Source: an uncultured Clostridium sp.
GTDB lineage: Bacteria > Bacillota > Clostridia > Lachnospirales > Lachnospiraceae
DNA: 55,884 nucleotides
Reading direction: 5' to 3'
Assembly (NCBI GenBank): GCA_946498245.1
Contig: CAMMNN010000022.1
Span: forward strand, 1 to 55,884
Shown: positions 41,805-51,592 of the stretch, piece after piece
Position numbering within the stretch: position 1 is the stretch's first letter
Layout of the letters: every line of letters begins with the position of its first letter
Made by a program: the position numbers and the translations under genes
Notes under the pieces: model-generated
Databases searched by the model: none
Told to the model about the DNA's origin: nothing
What the model saw: only the letters and a program-made list of their open reading frames with translations

Positions 41805-43184
41805 GTGGAAGAAAAGCTTCTGCGCGTTGCCGTCTATATCCGCGTATCCTCGGACGAACAGGCGGAAAAGGGCGACTCCATTCGCGACCAGCGGGAGCGC
41901 TGTACGCGGTACATCGACGATAGAAAGGATATGATCCTACAGGATATTTATATTGACGACGGCATCTCCGGGCAAAAGCTGGAACGTGAGGATTTTTCCC
42001 GGTTAATTCAGAATGTCAAAGATGGAAAAATTGACCGTATTATTTTTACGAAGTTAGATCGATGGTTCCGCAGCCTGAGAAATTATTTAAATACTCAGGC
42101 TGTTTTGGAAAAGGCCGACGTAGGGTGGACGGCCATTGACCAGCCCTACTTTGACACCTCAACGCCTTACGGGAGGGCCTTTGTCGCCCAGTCCATGACC
42201 TGGGCGGAGCTGGAAGCCCAGAACGGCGGACTGAGGGTTAAAGATGTTTTTAAGACAAAAATAGCCCACGGAGAAGTCGTCACAGGCAAAGTGCCAAAAG
42301 GCTATAAAATCGAAAATAAGAGACTTGTTTTTTCTGAAGAAGCCCCCTGCGTTTATGACAGCATTCTCTATTTTAATAAGACCCAGTCTCTTGGGAAAAC
42401 CTTAAAATATATGCAGAATACCTACGGCATTGTTACGACCTTAAACAATTTGCGTGACAGTATTTTAAAGAATGAGAAATATACGGGCAGATACCGCGGC
42501 AATGACCATTACTGTCCCCGGCTGATTTCCGATGAGATATGGGAGCAAAACCAGAAAATCTTAGAAAACAATTCCAATATCCGTACCAGCCAAAAATACC
42601 CCTATATCTTTTCCGGACTTTTGGTCTGCGGTGAGTGTGAGCATAAAATGTCTGCCTGCCACATTAACGTTAAGTCTCTACGTGCCAATGGAACGGTGTA
42701 TCGCTACCGTTATCCGGCTTATGAGTGCAAGCAGTACCGAATGCATAACTGCACAAACGGCCGCCAGGTACGGGAAGCAAAAATAGAAGAATATCTGTTA
42801 GAACATATTCAGGACGAGTTAAATGCCTACTCTGCAGAATACGCCGCTCAAAAGCGAAGGAATCACGACCGCAAAAACCAACGGGCCAATATCAAGAAGA
42901 AGCTGGATCGGTTAAAAGAGCTGTACCTTAACGAGCTCATCGATTTAGATGAATATAAAAAAGACCGCTTTGCTTTGGAGCAGGAACTGGTTTCCATCCC
43001 TGAAGATTCTGACAAGTCAAGCGATCTGGCGGATTTCAGGAAAATGCTTTCCAACGGATTTACAGCAGCCTACGCATCGATGACCAATGAAGAGAAGCGT
43101 GTGTTCTGGAGGGCAATTCTGAAAGAGATCCGCGTTCCCGGAAAAGCCCAGGCCCATCTTGGATATAAGATCACTTTTTTATAG
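41805..43184 (+). CDS. Large serine integrase
   Basis: The 459-residue protein has an N-terminal resolvase domain with the catalytic motif YIRVSSDEQ (Ser15), IDRIIFTKLDRWFRS, then a recombinase domain (VPKGYKIENKRLVF, LRDSILKNEKYTGRYRG), a zinc ribbon (CGECEHKMSACH...YECKQYRMHNC) and a C-terminal coiled coil (about 345-410). Such integrases join attP and attB without host factors and need a directionality factor to excise. Its stop lies 16 bases from the right arm, and the 14-bp inverted att arms fit its expected binding sites. The recombination directionality factor is not identified. Confidence 0.95.
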   Translation: MEEKLLRVAVYIRVSSDEQAEKGDSIRDQRERCTRYIDDRKDMILQDIYIDDGISGQKLEREDFSRLIQNVKDGKIDRIIFTKLDRWFRSLRNYLNTQAVLEKADVGWTAIDQPYFDTSTPYGRAFVAQSMTWAELEAQNGGLRVKDVFKTKIAHGEVVTGKVPKGYKIENKRLVFSEEAPCVYDSILYFNKTQSLGKTLKYMQNTYGIVTTLNNLRDSILKNEKYTGRYRGNDHYCPRLISDEIWEQNQKILENNSNIRTSQKYPYIFSGLLVCGECEHKMSACHINVKSLRANGTVYRYRYPAYECKQYRMHNCTNGRQVREAKIEEYLLEHIQDELNAYSAEYAAQKRRNHDRKNQRANIKKKLDRLKELYLNELIDLDEYKKDRFALEQELVSIPEDSDKSSDLADFRKMLSNGFTAAYASMTNEEKRVFWRAILKEIRVPGKAQAHLGYKITFL

Positions 43185-43200
43185 CAAATACCTATCAGAT

Positions 43201-43235
43201 AATTTTCCCTCTAATTACTGCTACACACCGGCAAC
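43201..43235. other. attR: right junction of the integrated element
   Basis: The arm AATTTTCCCTCTAA (43201-43214) is the reverse complement of the left arm at 17590-17603. After 12 bases comes the core ACCGGCAAC (43227-43235). Joining the two inner ends gives an attP with arms 26 bases apart, whose dyad centre falls on the AC of the core; joining the outer ends gives attB within feoB. Confidence 0.9.
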
Positions 43236-45029
43236 TGGCCCGGAAAGACGGTGGCCTCTGCCCGCGGCACTTTTCAATACGGCGGAAAGGACTTTCTGCT
43301 GGTGGATCTCCCCGGCACTTACTCTCTGTCGGCCCACTCGGAAGAGGAGGTCATTGCCAGGGACTTTCTCTGTTCCGGAGAGGCGGATTTGATTGCCGTA
43401 GTCTGCGACGCCACCTGCCTGGAGCGGGGCCTTCATCTGCTCTCTCAGATCACTCGCCTGGATTTTGTTAGGGACCAGGGCCTTCCCATTGTGCTGTGTG
43501 TCAATCTCTGTGATGAGGCCGGGAAAAAAGGAATCTCCATCGACTTTTCCCTGCTGGAAGATGTGCTGCAGATTCCCGTGGTTCCCTGCTGCGCCCGATG
43601 CGCCTGTACGCTCCAGGCTATCCGGCAGTCCATTTTTGATGCCTGGGGACAGCGCTTTTCTTATGACTGTCTGGACTTTTCTCCAAAGGCTCTGGCTGCG
43701 GAAAGCGTTTCCTATAGCCGGACCGATTACCGCGCTAGGGAAGAAGCCATTGACCGTCTGGTCACCGGCCCCATTTCCGGTAAACTCATTATGGCGGGAC
43801 TCCTTCTCCTGGTTTTCTGGATTACCATGAACGGAGCTAATTACCCGTCCCAGCTTTTATGGGACGCTCTTTTCCAGTTAGAAGGACGGCTGGCGGCTGC
43901 CATGGAGGCCCTTTCCGCTCCGGATTGGCTCATCGGCTGTCTCGTCTACGGCCTTTACCGGGTACTGGCCTGGGTTATTTCCGTCATGCTGCCTCCCATG
44001 GCTATTTTCTTTCCCCTGTTTACTCTTTTGGAGGATCTGGGCTACCTCCCCCGGGCTGCATTCAATATGGATCGGGCCTTTGAGCGCTGCAAATCCTGTG
44101 GAAAGCAGTGCCTTACTATGGCCATGGGCCTGGGCTGCAACGCTGCCGGCGTAGTAGGATGCCGGATTATTGACTCCCCCAGAGAGCGCCTTATCGCCAT
44201 TCTCACCAATGCTATGATCCCCTGCAACGGGCGTTTTCCCACCTTATTTACTTTAATCACACTTTTTTTCACCGCAGGCTTTCAAAGAAGCGTTACCGGC
44301 TCTCTCACTGCCGCCATCTGCCTTACGGCAGTGATTCTTCTCAGTGTCTTTGCCACTCTGGGGGCTTCCTGGCTCCTGTCCCATACATTATTAAAGGGAG
44401 TTCCTTCTTCTTTTACTCTGGAACTCCCTCCTTACCGGCGGCCGCAAATTGGCAAAGTCATTGTCCGCTCCATTTTTGACCGGACGCTTTTTGTCCTGGG
44501 CCGCGCTGTAGCCATTGCGGCTCCGGCCGGACTCTTTATCTGGATATTGGCAAACATTGCTTATACAGGGCCGGAAAACGGTTTTTTCGCTTTGGCTCAT
44601 TCCCTTTCAGAGGCAGAAAGTTCCGCCGCCGGAAGCCCCACTCTCCTCTCTCTTCTGACGGGGCTTTTTGAACCCTTGGGCCGGCTTATGGGACTGGACG
44701 GCGTTATTCTCACAGGCTTTCTTTTGGGATTTCCAGCCAATGAAATCGTTCTTCCCGTTATCCTTATGGCTTACCTTCAGTCCGGCACTCTGGTGGATAT
44801 GAGCGACACCCTGGCCTTAAAAGAGCTTCTGACGGCTCACGGCTGGACCTGGCAGACCGCCCTTTCCATGCTGATTTTCTGTCTGTTCCACTGGCCCTGT
44901 TCCACTACCCTTTTAACTATCCGCAAGGAAACCGGCTCCTGGAAATGGACGGCAGCGGCAGCGGCCCTTCCTACAATTCTGGGAATGGCCATCTGTATCG
45001 GCATTACCGCGCTCTTCCGGTTGTTTTAA
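43227..45029 (+). pseudogene. feoB: feoB, 3' part (codons 32 to end)
   Basis: The frame continues from His-Thr-Gly-Asn into Trp-Pro-Gly-Lys and encodes the rest of FeoB: switch region TVASARGTFQYGG, G3 DLPGTYS, G4-like NLCD, then Gate and core membrane segments (LIMAGLLLLVFWITMNGANYPSQLLWDAL, CNGRFPTLFTL). It lacks the P-loop, promoter and native start; a GTG at 43251 could only start a protein without GTP binding. Together with the 5' fragment a complete 631-residue transporter is regained, with no frameshift or stop in this part, so it is interrupted, not decayed. Confidence 0.95.
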
Positions 45030-45100
45030 GGAGACATTTTCTGCGCCGCCGCAGTGCGATTTGCGCGAAGGATTTTTATCGCTGTGATAGAGACGAAGTC

Positions 45101-46027
45101 CTATGAAATAAAAAACCTCTTTTCCCTAAGTCTGCGGCTTCTGGAAGCTGGATGGATCCATTTAGCCGCTCCCCGAATCAAAAGAAAGGCGGCGGCAAGC
45201 TGAACTCCCAGGCTGACAAAAATCCAATGAGCTGTGATCCATCCTTCTTCTCCCACTCCAAGCCATCTGGCCAGCCCGCCAATGGCTTCTCCGCTGCCGG
45301 ACTGCTCCCGCAGAATTGCAAAAAAAGTAACCGCCGGATTGAAAAGCATCAGATACAAAACGCCTCCGGAGCTGGCCTGTCCGGCCACACTTCCGATCTG
45401 GTTCATGTAACTGTTCCACCGCATAGTGGAAAGGCTGAGGGCCAGATAATTGGCCCCGCAGGTCCCTCCTATCAGCAGAACTACAATCCCGTAAGAAACT
45501 GCCGTTGCCAAAACCGTCCTCTGAAAAAGCGCCGAACAGTACAGCCCGACACTGGTAATCAAGAGGGCGGCAGCCACAAAGCTAAGGATTACCAGCGTCA
45601 AGTCCTTCCATGTGATGCCTCCATATACAAAGACTAAAGCGATTACCGGAAAGCTGGAAATCAATATGAGAAACATATTGCTGAGGGAAGCCATCAGCTT
45701 TCCCATTACAATCCGGGAAGGCGTCATTTGAGTCGTCAAAAGGAGATCCAGCGTTCTGCGCTCCCTCTCCCCGCTGATGCTTCCTGAGGAAATGGCCGGC
45801 ATTACACAGATGAGAAGGGCAAATTCCACCGCCGTCACAATCCGGTACATCTCCAGAAATCCTGAATATTGCATTTCCGCAGTGGCCCGTACCTGGTATA
45901 GCAGCGAATACATATTAATCAAGGCGGCGGCGCTCAATATTCCGTTAAAAATCATCAAAGCCACAGGCAGGCGGATGTTTCTCAGACTGGCCGTTACTTC
46001 TTTGCGATAGACCGGGTTATTCTTCAT
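45101..46027 (-). CDS. ABC-2 type exporter permease
   Basis: A 308-residue protein with about six membrane segments (LPVALMIFNGILSAAALIN, VEFALLICVMPAISSGSISGERERRTLDLLLTTQMTPSRIVMGKL). SGERERRTLDLLL is the conserved ABC-2 segment that follows the second helix. It overlaps the ATPase gene by 11 bp and closes the five-gene minus-strand operon. Substrate unknown. Confidence 0.88.
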   Translation of the reverse strand: MKNNPVYRKEVTASLRNIRLPVALMIFNGILSAAALINMYSLLYQVRATAEMQYSGFLEMYRIVTAVEFALLICVMPAISSGSISGERERRTLDLLLTTQMTPSRIVMGKLMASLSNMFLILISSFPVIALVFVYGGITWKDLTLVILSFVAAALLITSVGLYCSALFQRTVLATAVSYGIVVLLIGGTCGANYLALSLSTMRWNSYMNQIGSVAGQASSGGVLYLMLFNPAVTFFAILREQSGSGEAIGGLARWLGVGEEGWITAHWIFVSLGVQLAAAFLLIRGAAKWIHPASRSRRLREKRFFIS

Positions 46028-46964
46028 GAAGAAGCACCTCCTTTTCGTCTTTCTCCGTAATCTGCATAAACAGGGTTTCCAGATCTCCTTTCACTCTGGT
46101 AAAGCTGCATACCGGGATCTCCGCGTCCACTAATTGCCGGAGAAGCTGCGCCTCGTCCTGCCGATCTCCGATGAATCCCGTCATGATTTCATTTCCCTTG
46201 ACAGAAATTGTCTGGACACAGGGGTGGCTTCTGAGAATCGCCATGGCTTTCTCTGCTCTGCTGTCCACCGTAATAGACAGGGGCCTTGAGGTGTTCATCC
46301 GGTTTAAAATTTCCCGAAGACTCCCGCTGAGGGCCATCTTCCCCTGTTCAATAATCCCCAAATCAGTGCAAATCTCCGACAGCTCCTGAAGCAAATGGGA
46401 GCTGATTAAAATCGTTTTGCCCTGCTCATTAAGCTCCCGGATAATCTCTTTAAAGTCAAAACGGCTCCTGGGATCCATGCCCGACGTAGGTTCATCTAAA
46501 ATCAGAATCTCCGGATCATGAATGAGCGCTCTGGCCAGACATAGACGCTGCTTCATTCCCCGGGACAAGCCGTCTACATAGAAATCCGTTTTCTCCTCCA
46601 GCCCCATCTGCTCTAAAAGGGCCATGCAGCGTTTGCGGGCCTTCAGCCCGTCCAGGCCGCAGCAGGAAGCAAAAAACTCCATGTATTCCCAGACCTTTAG
46701 ATTATCGTAAACCCCGAAGTAGTCCGGAACATAGCCGATTAGTTTTTGAATATTTTCCGAATTTCTCAAGCTGTCAATCCCGCAGATTTCCACAGACCCG
46801 CTGTCAGGAGACAACAGGCCGCAGAGAATCTTAATCGTAGTCGTCTTTCCTGCCCCGTTGGGGCCTACAAAGCCGTACAGGGAGCCTTCGGGCACCTCCA
46901 TGTTTAAACCGGACAGGGCGTGATACTTTCCGAAAGTCTTTTCCAGATTTCTAATTTTCAGCAT
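46017..46964 (-). CDS. ABC exporter ATPase
   Basis: A 315-residue protein: Walker A GPNGAGKT, signature LSRGMKQRLCLARAL, Walker B ILILDEPTSGMDP, H-loop SSHLLQE, then a C-terminal domain of about 90 residues. It is of the CcmA/DrrA-type group that pairs with ABC-2 permeases. ATG 46964 follows GGGAGGGATCGGA and overlaps the upstream gene. Confidence 0.92.
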   Translation of the reverse strand: MLKIRNLEKTFGKYHALSGLNMEVPEGSLYGFVGPNGAGKTTTIKILCGLLSPDSGSVEICGIDSLRNSENIQKLIGYVPDYFGVYDNLKVWEYMEFFASCCGLDGLKARKRCMALLEQMGLEEKTDFYVDGLSRGMKQRLCLARALIHDPEILILDEPTSGMDPRSRFDFKEIIRELNEQGKTILISSHLLQELSEICTDLGIIEQGKMALSGSLREILNRMNTSRPLSITVDSRAEKAMAILRSHPCVQTISVKGNEIMTGFIGDRQDEAQLLRQLVDAEIPVCSFTRVKGDLETLFMQITEKDEKEVLLHEE

Positions 46965-49506
46965 TCCGATCCCTCCCTGTCACACTCAATATGGGAAGGG
47001 CAACCTCTTTATACTCGTCCGCACTCTCGCATACATATCTGATGGTAATGGTATTCCCCGGCGACAGATACGGCTTTAATTCCTGCGCCTCATAGTTTCT
47101 CCGGCTGCTGTCCATAAGGTTAAAATCGCCTTCCTCATAATTATAAAAATAAATGCTTCCTTCAAACAGCTTCAGCTCCCTGTAGTCCTCTGCCTTCACA
47201 AACTCCGGAGACAGATATTCAAAGCTCAGGGTTTCAATCTCCAAATCGCTTCCCAGACTGTATTCCAGCGTCACAGGCGTCATTCCGGATATGGTATTGC
47301 CGGATGCCTGATAAACTCCGTTTACCACTCTGGGAGAGGTCATTAAAGACGGACGGTAGACTTTGCCGTCCTGAGTCATGTCCAGCTCCGCCGTTGCGGT
47401 ATACATGGTCAGGCCCGACACCTCGTACCGGTCTTCCAGCAAAAAGCTGGTTTCATTCTCCCCATCCCGAAATGCCACGATTCTGGCCCCGGGCTGGTAT
47501 CCTGTCAAATAGTCTGTCAGAAAATAATCCATCAGGCTGGTTCTGGCAACGCTTTCCATATAGTCCCGATCCGCAATATCCGGTTTGGAATACCGCCAGC
47601 TTCCCGTTATCTGCTCCGCCGTTCCATAGGCCCTGTTTCCATCGGTCGGATAGCGCATTACCGGCACGGAATTTAGGGTTACGCTCTCTCCCGGTTCCAG
47701 ATCTCCCAGCAGCACCAGGGAGCCGTACATCAAAACAGCAGCATTTTCAATTCTGCAGTCCATTTCATTGGTAACCCTTCCGCTCATTGTTCCGTCAAAG
47801 TAAGAAAGCTCTCCCCGAATGGTTTTTCCCGTATTATCCATACGCTTTTCCAATTTAAAATAATTGGGGGCAAAGGCCGCCACATCCTCCGCCTGAAGCT
47901 CCGTGGCGTTTTCTCCATATCGGATAGTAATATTTGGAGTTTCCTCTCCGGTAAATCTTGGGATCTGCTCTGAATCATAGTACGCATTCCGGGTAATGGG
48001 CCGGATACTGTAAGAAGGATCCACAGATACGGAATAGGGCCTGTTATATGGCGCCTGCATATTCATAAACGTGGATTCCGTCACGACGCTGTCCGAAACG
48101 TCCTGGATTGTGGCATAATGGAAAAAGGTGTCGGTAAAACGCGTACTGCCGCTCATACCGTAAATAATTCCCGTGCAGACAAGAGACAGCAGCACAACGC
48201 TTCCCCGGTAATGCCGTCTCATGTCCCTGTGCTTCAAAAAGAAGTATAAACCCGGCCCTGCTAAAAGGATATAGCTTACCAGCACAACTCCGTATAATCC
48301 CAACTGCGGCAGCTTGTCCACATTTCCAGCCCCGATGATTCCCTGGACCGCCCAGTAGGTTTTGGATGTTCCGCTGTACAAATAGTCTGACAGACGGGTA
48401 ATCCTCGCATCTCCTAAAAGCTGCGTCAGCAGCCGATCCACATAAGACGGATTTTCCATGCAGAAGCTTTCTAAATCGGCAAAATCAAAAGCCGCAGCAG
48501 CTATAATTCCGCTCTCCTTCGTCACTGCTGTCAGAAGGGGGAGTCCGTCGCTTTCAAAAATAACCGTTCCTTCTCTCAATGAAATATCGTTGCAGACCAG
48601 TTCTACCCGGGATGTTCCTGTCTCACTTGAAACATAGCCCTCTCCCAGATCTACAGTCACAAGTCCCATTTCCTGAGGGGCAGCCCTGAGATTGTCCGGC
48701 AAAAATTCCATTACACTGTCCGCCCCTCTGCCCCCGGTTCCTAAAAGGAGGACTCCGCCCCGGTTCACCCATTCCTTAATGGTAGCGATCTGATCTTCCG
48801 AAAGGCGCCGAATATCATAATTTGAAATCAGCAATACGTCCAACTGATCCAGTCCGGCGGCCTGAGTGGGAACACTTCCTGCAATCATAGAGCAAAGCCG
48901 GGTTTTTAAGGTACTGTAGCTGACTCCCACCTCATCAAAATACTTCAGCCGATCCTGGGTATCGCTGATAACGCCTATGAGAAGTTCCGGAATATCCTCG
49001 TTAGTATTCAAATTCAGTCGCTTTCTTACTACCATTTCGCCTTCCCCGTCGTACAGACAGACGTAAAGTTGATCTGTCTTAACCCCTAAGGGAATGCTGA
49101 GGGTTTTCTGGCTATACTCTTTTCCTTCCAGAACTACCGGGAACTCATATTGGTAAATATTGTAGTCAGACTCCATGGAGATAACGCGAATGTCCCCGGA
49201 AAAGGGAGTCTCCGATTCATTGGACAGGGTGACGTACACCGGCAGATAGCGGCCTCCCTTTGCCATATTGTCAAATCCATAGCCGGCGTCCATAGTCACG
49301 GCCCGGTCCGGGTACCCTTCCCCTGCCTCTAACGAAGCTGCCGCTGCTTGTCCTCTGCCTCCCCGGAATAAAAAAAAGGCCGCAAAAACCAGCAGACAGG
49401 CAAGGAGTGTCTTCCCGACACACGCCGCTGCCTGTCCGGTCTGCAAACCCTTTCCGCGCCCGGAACAGGTTCCCCTTCTCAATCGCTTTTTCTTTCCTGT
49501 CGCCAT
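46951..49506 (-). CDS. Large membrane protein with glutamine amidotransferase-like domain, ABC-associated
   Basis: About 851 residues: one membrane helix or signal anchor (about 32-50), a beta-rich extracytoplasmic part, a GATase1-like fold without obvious catalytic triad (LDVLLISNYDIRRLSEDQIATIKEWVNRGGVLLLGTGG), two membrane helices (about 410-465) and a further extracytoplasmic beta-rich domain. Similar proteins occur next to ABC-2 exporters (GldG-like). It likely works as an exporter-associated sensor or structural subunit. Start ATG 49506 lies 7 bases after the kinase stop. Function not established. Confidence 0.7.
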   Translation of the reverse strand: MATGKKKRLRRGTCSGRGKGLQTGQAAACVGKTLLACLLVFAAFFLFRGGRGQAAAASLEAGEGYPDRAVTMDAGYGFDNMAKGGRYLPVYVTLSNESETPFSGDIRVISMESDYNIYQYEFPVVLEGKEYSQKTLSIPLGVKTDQLYVCLYDGEGEMVVRKRLNLNTNEDIPELLIGVISDTQDRLKYFDEVGVSYSTLKTRLCSMIAGSVPTQAAGLDQLDVLLISNYDIRRLSEDQIATIKEWVNRGGVLLLGTGGRGADSVMEFLPDNLRAAPQEMGLVTVDLGEGYVSSETGTSRVELVCNDISLREGTVIFESDGLPLLTAVTKESGIIAAAAFDFADLESFCMENPSYVDRLLTQLLGDARITRLSDYLYSGTSKTYWAVQGIIGAGNVDKLPQLGLYGVVLVSYILLAGPGLYFFLKHRDMRRHYRGSVVLLSLVCTGIIYGMSGSTRFTDTFFHYATIQDVSDSVVTESTFMNMQAPYNRPYSVSVDPSYSIRPITRNAYYDSEQIPRFTGEETPNITIRYGENATELQAEDVAAFAPNYFKLEKRMDNTGKTIRGELSYFDGTMSGRVTNEMDCRIENAAVLMYGSLVLLGDLEPGESVTLNSVPVMRYPTDGNRAYGTAEQITGSWRYSKPDIADRDYMESVARTSLMDYFLTDYLTGYQPGARIVAFRDGENETSFLLEDRYEVSGLTMYTATAELDMTQDGKVYRPSLMTSPRVVNGVYQASGNTISGMTPVTLEYSLGSDLEIETLSFEYLSPEFVKAEDYRELKLFEGSIYFYNYEEGDFNLMDSSRRNYEAQELKPYLSPGNTITIRYVCESADEYKEVALPILSVTGRDRNAEN

Positions 49507-49513
49507 ACTTTCT

Positions 49514-50647
49514 TTATCCAATCTCACCAAAATTTTCTTTATTAATATCAAAATCCACCTTCAGGCGTACCGTAAACACCGTGCCGTTTAAATCGCTGGC
49601 AACCTGAATATCCCCGCCGTGCATATCCACAATATTCTTTGCAATGGCAAGTCCCAGGCCCGTTCCCCCGGTAGCGGAGGATCGCGATCTCTCTACCCGG
49701 TAAAATTTCTGAAACAGAAAGGGCAGCTCATTTTCCGGGATCACATATCCATAATTGGTTACAGATACCGTAACCAGCGTGTCGTCAGCTTCAACGTCCA
49801 CCAGAATCCGTTTTCCTTCCGCGCCGTATTTAATGGCGTTGTTAATTAAATTGTCGAACAGTCTGGCCAGCAGATTTCCGTCCGCCGTAATCACCTTAGC
49901 CGGTACGTTGCTTCTCAGCTCGTAAACCAGATCTTTTTCCGCAAAGCTTGGATAAAACTCCTCCAAAAGCTGGCTTAACAATTTTATAATATCCACTTTT
50001 GAGATTTTCATGGAGATTTTTCCGTAATTTAATTTCGTAAATCCAAAAAGATCTTCTATCAGCTTTTCCAGCCGTTTTGCCTTTGTATAGGCAATGTCGA
50101 TATACTTCTTTTCCATTTCCGGCGGGAGCTCCGCTCCTTTGGAAAGCAGCTCCAAATAACCGATAATGGAAGTAAGGGGAGTCCTCAGATCGTGGGCCAC
50201 ATTGGTTATCAGCTCGTTCTTGCTTCTCTCAGATTCCCGTTCTTTATCCATAAGACGGCGAATATCCTGGGTCATCTGGTTTAAACAGGCGGCCATACCG
50301 GAAAATTCATCATCCCCTACGATTTCCACCTCCGTATTCAGATCCCCCTGAGAGATTTTCTCCATGGCCTCATAGATTTTCTGTATGTATTCCAATGAAC
50401 GCCTTTGGAGAAGAAGGAAAATCACCGCAAAAATGCAGATTCCCAAAAGGACGCAGATAACCGCTGCCGCCGTTCCCCGCTCTATAAAATTTAAGAAAGC
50501 CTCTCCCCGTCCGCTTTCCCTCAGATACCCGGTTATCATGGAAAGATTGGTCACTAAAAAAATTTCTACCAGACATGCAACTCCGGCGCTGTAAAAAATA
50601 TTCGCAATCACCCGCGCATAAAAGCGCCTGCTCATATCATTTTTCAA
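49514..50647 (-). CDS. Sensor histidine kinase (VanS/PhoR-like)
   Basis: A 377-residue kinase: two membrane helices (about 15-38 and 58-80) with a short extracellular loop, HAMP domain (about 82-135), HisKA with phospho-acceptor His152 in VAHDLRTPLTS, and HATPase_c with N-box DNLINNAIKYG and G-box GGTGLGLAIAKNIVDMHGG. It overlaps the response regulator gene by 11 bp. Confidence 0.93.
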   Translation of the reverse strand: MKNDMSRRFYARVIANIFYSAGVACLVEIFLVTNLSMITGYLRESGRGEAFLNFIERGTAAAVICVLLGICIFAVIFLLLQRRSLEYIQKIYEAMEKISQGDLNTEVEIVGDDEFSGMAACLNQMTQDIRRLMDKERESERSKNELITNVAHDLRTPLTSIIGYLELLSKGAELPPEMEKKYIDIAYTKAKRLEKLIEDLFGFTKLNYGKISMKISKVDIIKLLSQLLEEFYPSFAEKDLVYELRSNVPAKVITADGNLLARLFDNLINNAIKYGAEGKRILVDVEADDTLVTVSVTNYGYVIPENELPFLFQKFYRVERSRSSATGGTGLGLAIAKNIVDMHGGDIQVASDLNGTVFTVRLKVDFDINKENFGEIG

Positions 50648-51347
50648 TCTTGTATCCTACTCCCCACACTGTTGTAATAATCTTATTCTGTCTGGTGTCC
50701 TCTTTCATCTTGCCTCTCAGACGCCGGATATGGACCATAACCGTATTGTTGGCCTCGTAAACCTTTTCGTTCCACACCTTCTCAAAAATCTCATCTGTGC
50801 TGAAAACATGGCCCGGATTAGAGGCCAGCAGGTATAAAATGTCAAATTCAATGGGGGTAAGCTTAATTTCCTCCCCATAAACAGACACCTTATGGTTATC
50901 CTTATTGATGGTCAATCCCCGGATAATAATCTCATTTTTGGCCCCTGCGTCAGCCCGGGCGGCGCTGCTGGGATTTAGCTGGGTATAACGTCTGAGCTGG
51001 GACTTTACCCGCGCCGTAAGCTCCAAAGGATTGAAGGGCTTTGTCACATAATCGTCCGCTCCGGTTCCCAAGCCTAATATTTTATCCAAATCCGTAGACT
51101 TAGCGCTAAGCATAATAATGGGAATATTGTTGTCTTCCCGGATCTTTTTGCACATCTCCAGGCCGTCCATACCCGGCATCATAATGTCCAAAAGTACCAG
51201 ATGGACGTCATGGCTTGCCAGAATCTCCAGCCCCTCCTTGGCATTGTTCGCTTTATATACCTTATATCCGTCGCTGACCAGATAGATCTCAATTAAATCC
51301 GCAATTTCCTTTTCATCATCTACAACAAGAATGTTTATATCAGCCAT
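50637..51347 (-). CDS. OmpR/VanR-family response regulator
   Basis: A 236-residue protein: receiver domain with Asp10/Asp11, phosphorylation site Asp54 (LVLLDIMMPGMDG) and Lys103, then a winged-helix DNA-binding domain (VSVYGEEIKLTPIEFDILYLLASNPGHVFSTDEIFEKVW). It is first in the operon. A direct repeat of the OmpR type at 51432-51448 upstream suggests autoregulation. It likely controls the downstream ABC genes. Confidence 0.94.
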   Translation of the reverse strand: MADINILVVDDEKEIADLIEIYLVSDGYKVYKANNAKEGLEILASHDVHLVLLDIMMPGMDGLEMCKKIREDNNIPIIMLSAKSTDLDKILGLGTGADDYVTKPFNPLELTARVKSQLRRYTQLNPSSAARADAGAKNEIIIRGLTINKDNHKVSVYGEEIKLTPIEFDILYLLASNPGHVFSTDEIFEKVWNEKVYEANNTVMVHIRRLRGKMKEDTRQNKIITTVWGVGYKIEK

Positions 51348-51431
51348 GCTGTTCTATCCTCCTCATCCGTTCTGCAGGCAGAGCCTGCCCCCTGTATGGA
51401 TTCTATCTTACCATAAATAGAACGATTTTGC

Positions 51432-51448
51432 CTTACATTTCTCTTACA
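51432..51448. promoter_or_regulatory. Direct repeat, possible response-regulator site
   Basis: CTTACA-N5-CTTACA (minus strand TGTAAG twice, 11-base period) lies about 85 bases upstream of the response regulator gene. Winged-helix regulators bind such repeats with 10-11 base spacing. Confidence 0.45.
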
Positions 51449-51509
51449 ATATATGAGGAATTTTCCAGAAAATCCAAAAGGCCTCCGAAAAATGGAAATC
51501 CCTCCGGAA

Positions 51510-51538
51510 TTGACTCCCCATGGTTTTTCTGATACAAT
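51510..51538 (+). promoter_or_regulatory. Promoter of the MATE exporter gene
   Basis: TTGACT (51510-51515), 17-base spacer and TACAAT (51533-51538), about 55 bases before the start codon. Confidence 0.65.
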
Positions 51539-51592
51539 TTTTTCCTGGTATAAAACAGCAAAACTCTGAAATAGAAAGGATACTTCAGTGAC

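Larger units (their letters stand above)
17577..43227. mobile_element. 25,651-bp integrated headless phage-tail element (tailocin-like) in feoB
   Basis: The limits are set by the repeated ACCGGCAAC core (17576-17584 and 43227-43235), whose offset is exactly 25,651 bp. The element carries a large serine integrase at its right end, a repressor/protease switch, an early operon with a D5-like helicase, an ArpU-like activator, a complete contractile tail and a lysis pair. No terminase, portal, head protease, scaffold or capsid gene occurs in any frame. It is thus either an R-type tailocin on an integrating platform or a prophage that lost its head genes while keeping its ends intact. All late genes read leftward, the repressor and integrase module rightward. 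Confidence 0.88.

Noticed and set aside
17577..43227. Calling the element a complete prophage
   Set aside because: No head, portal or terminase gene exists in any frame, although the tail and lysis genes are complete.
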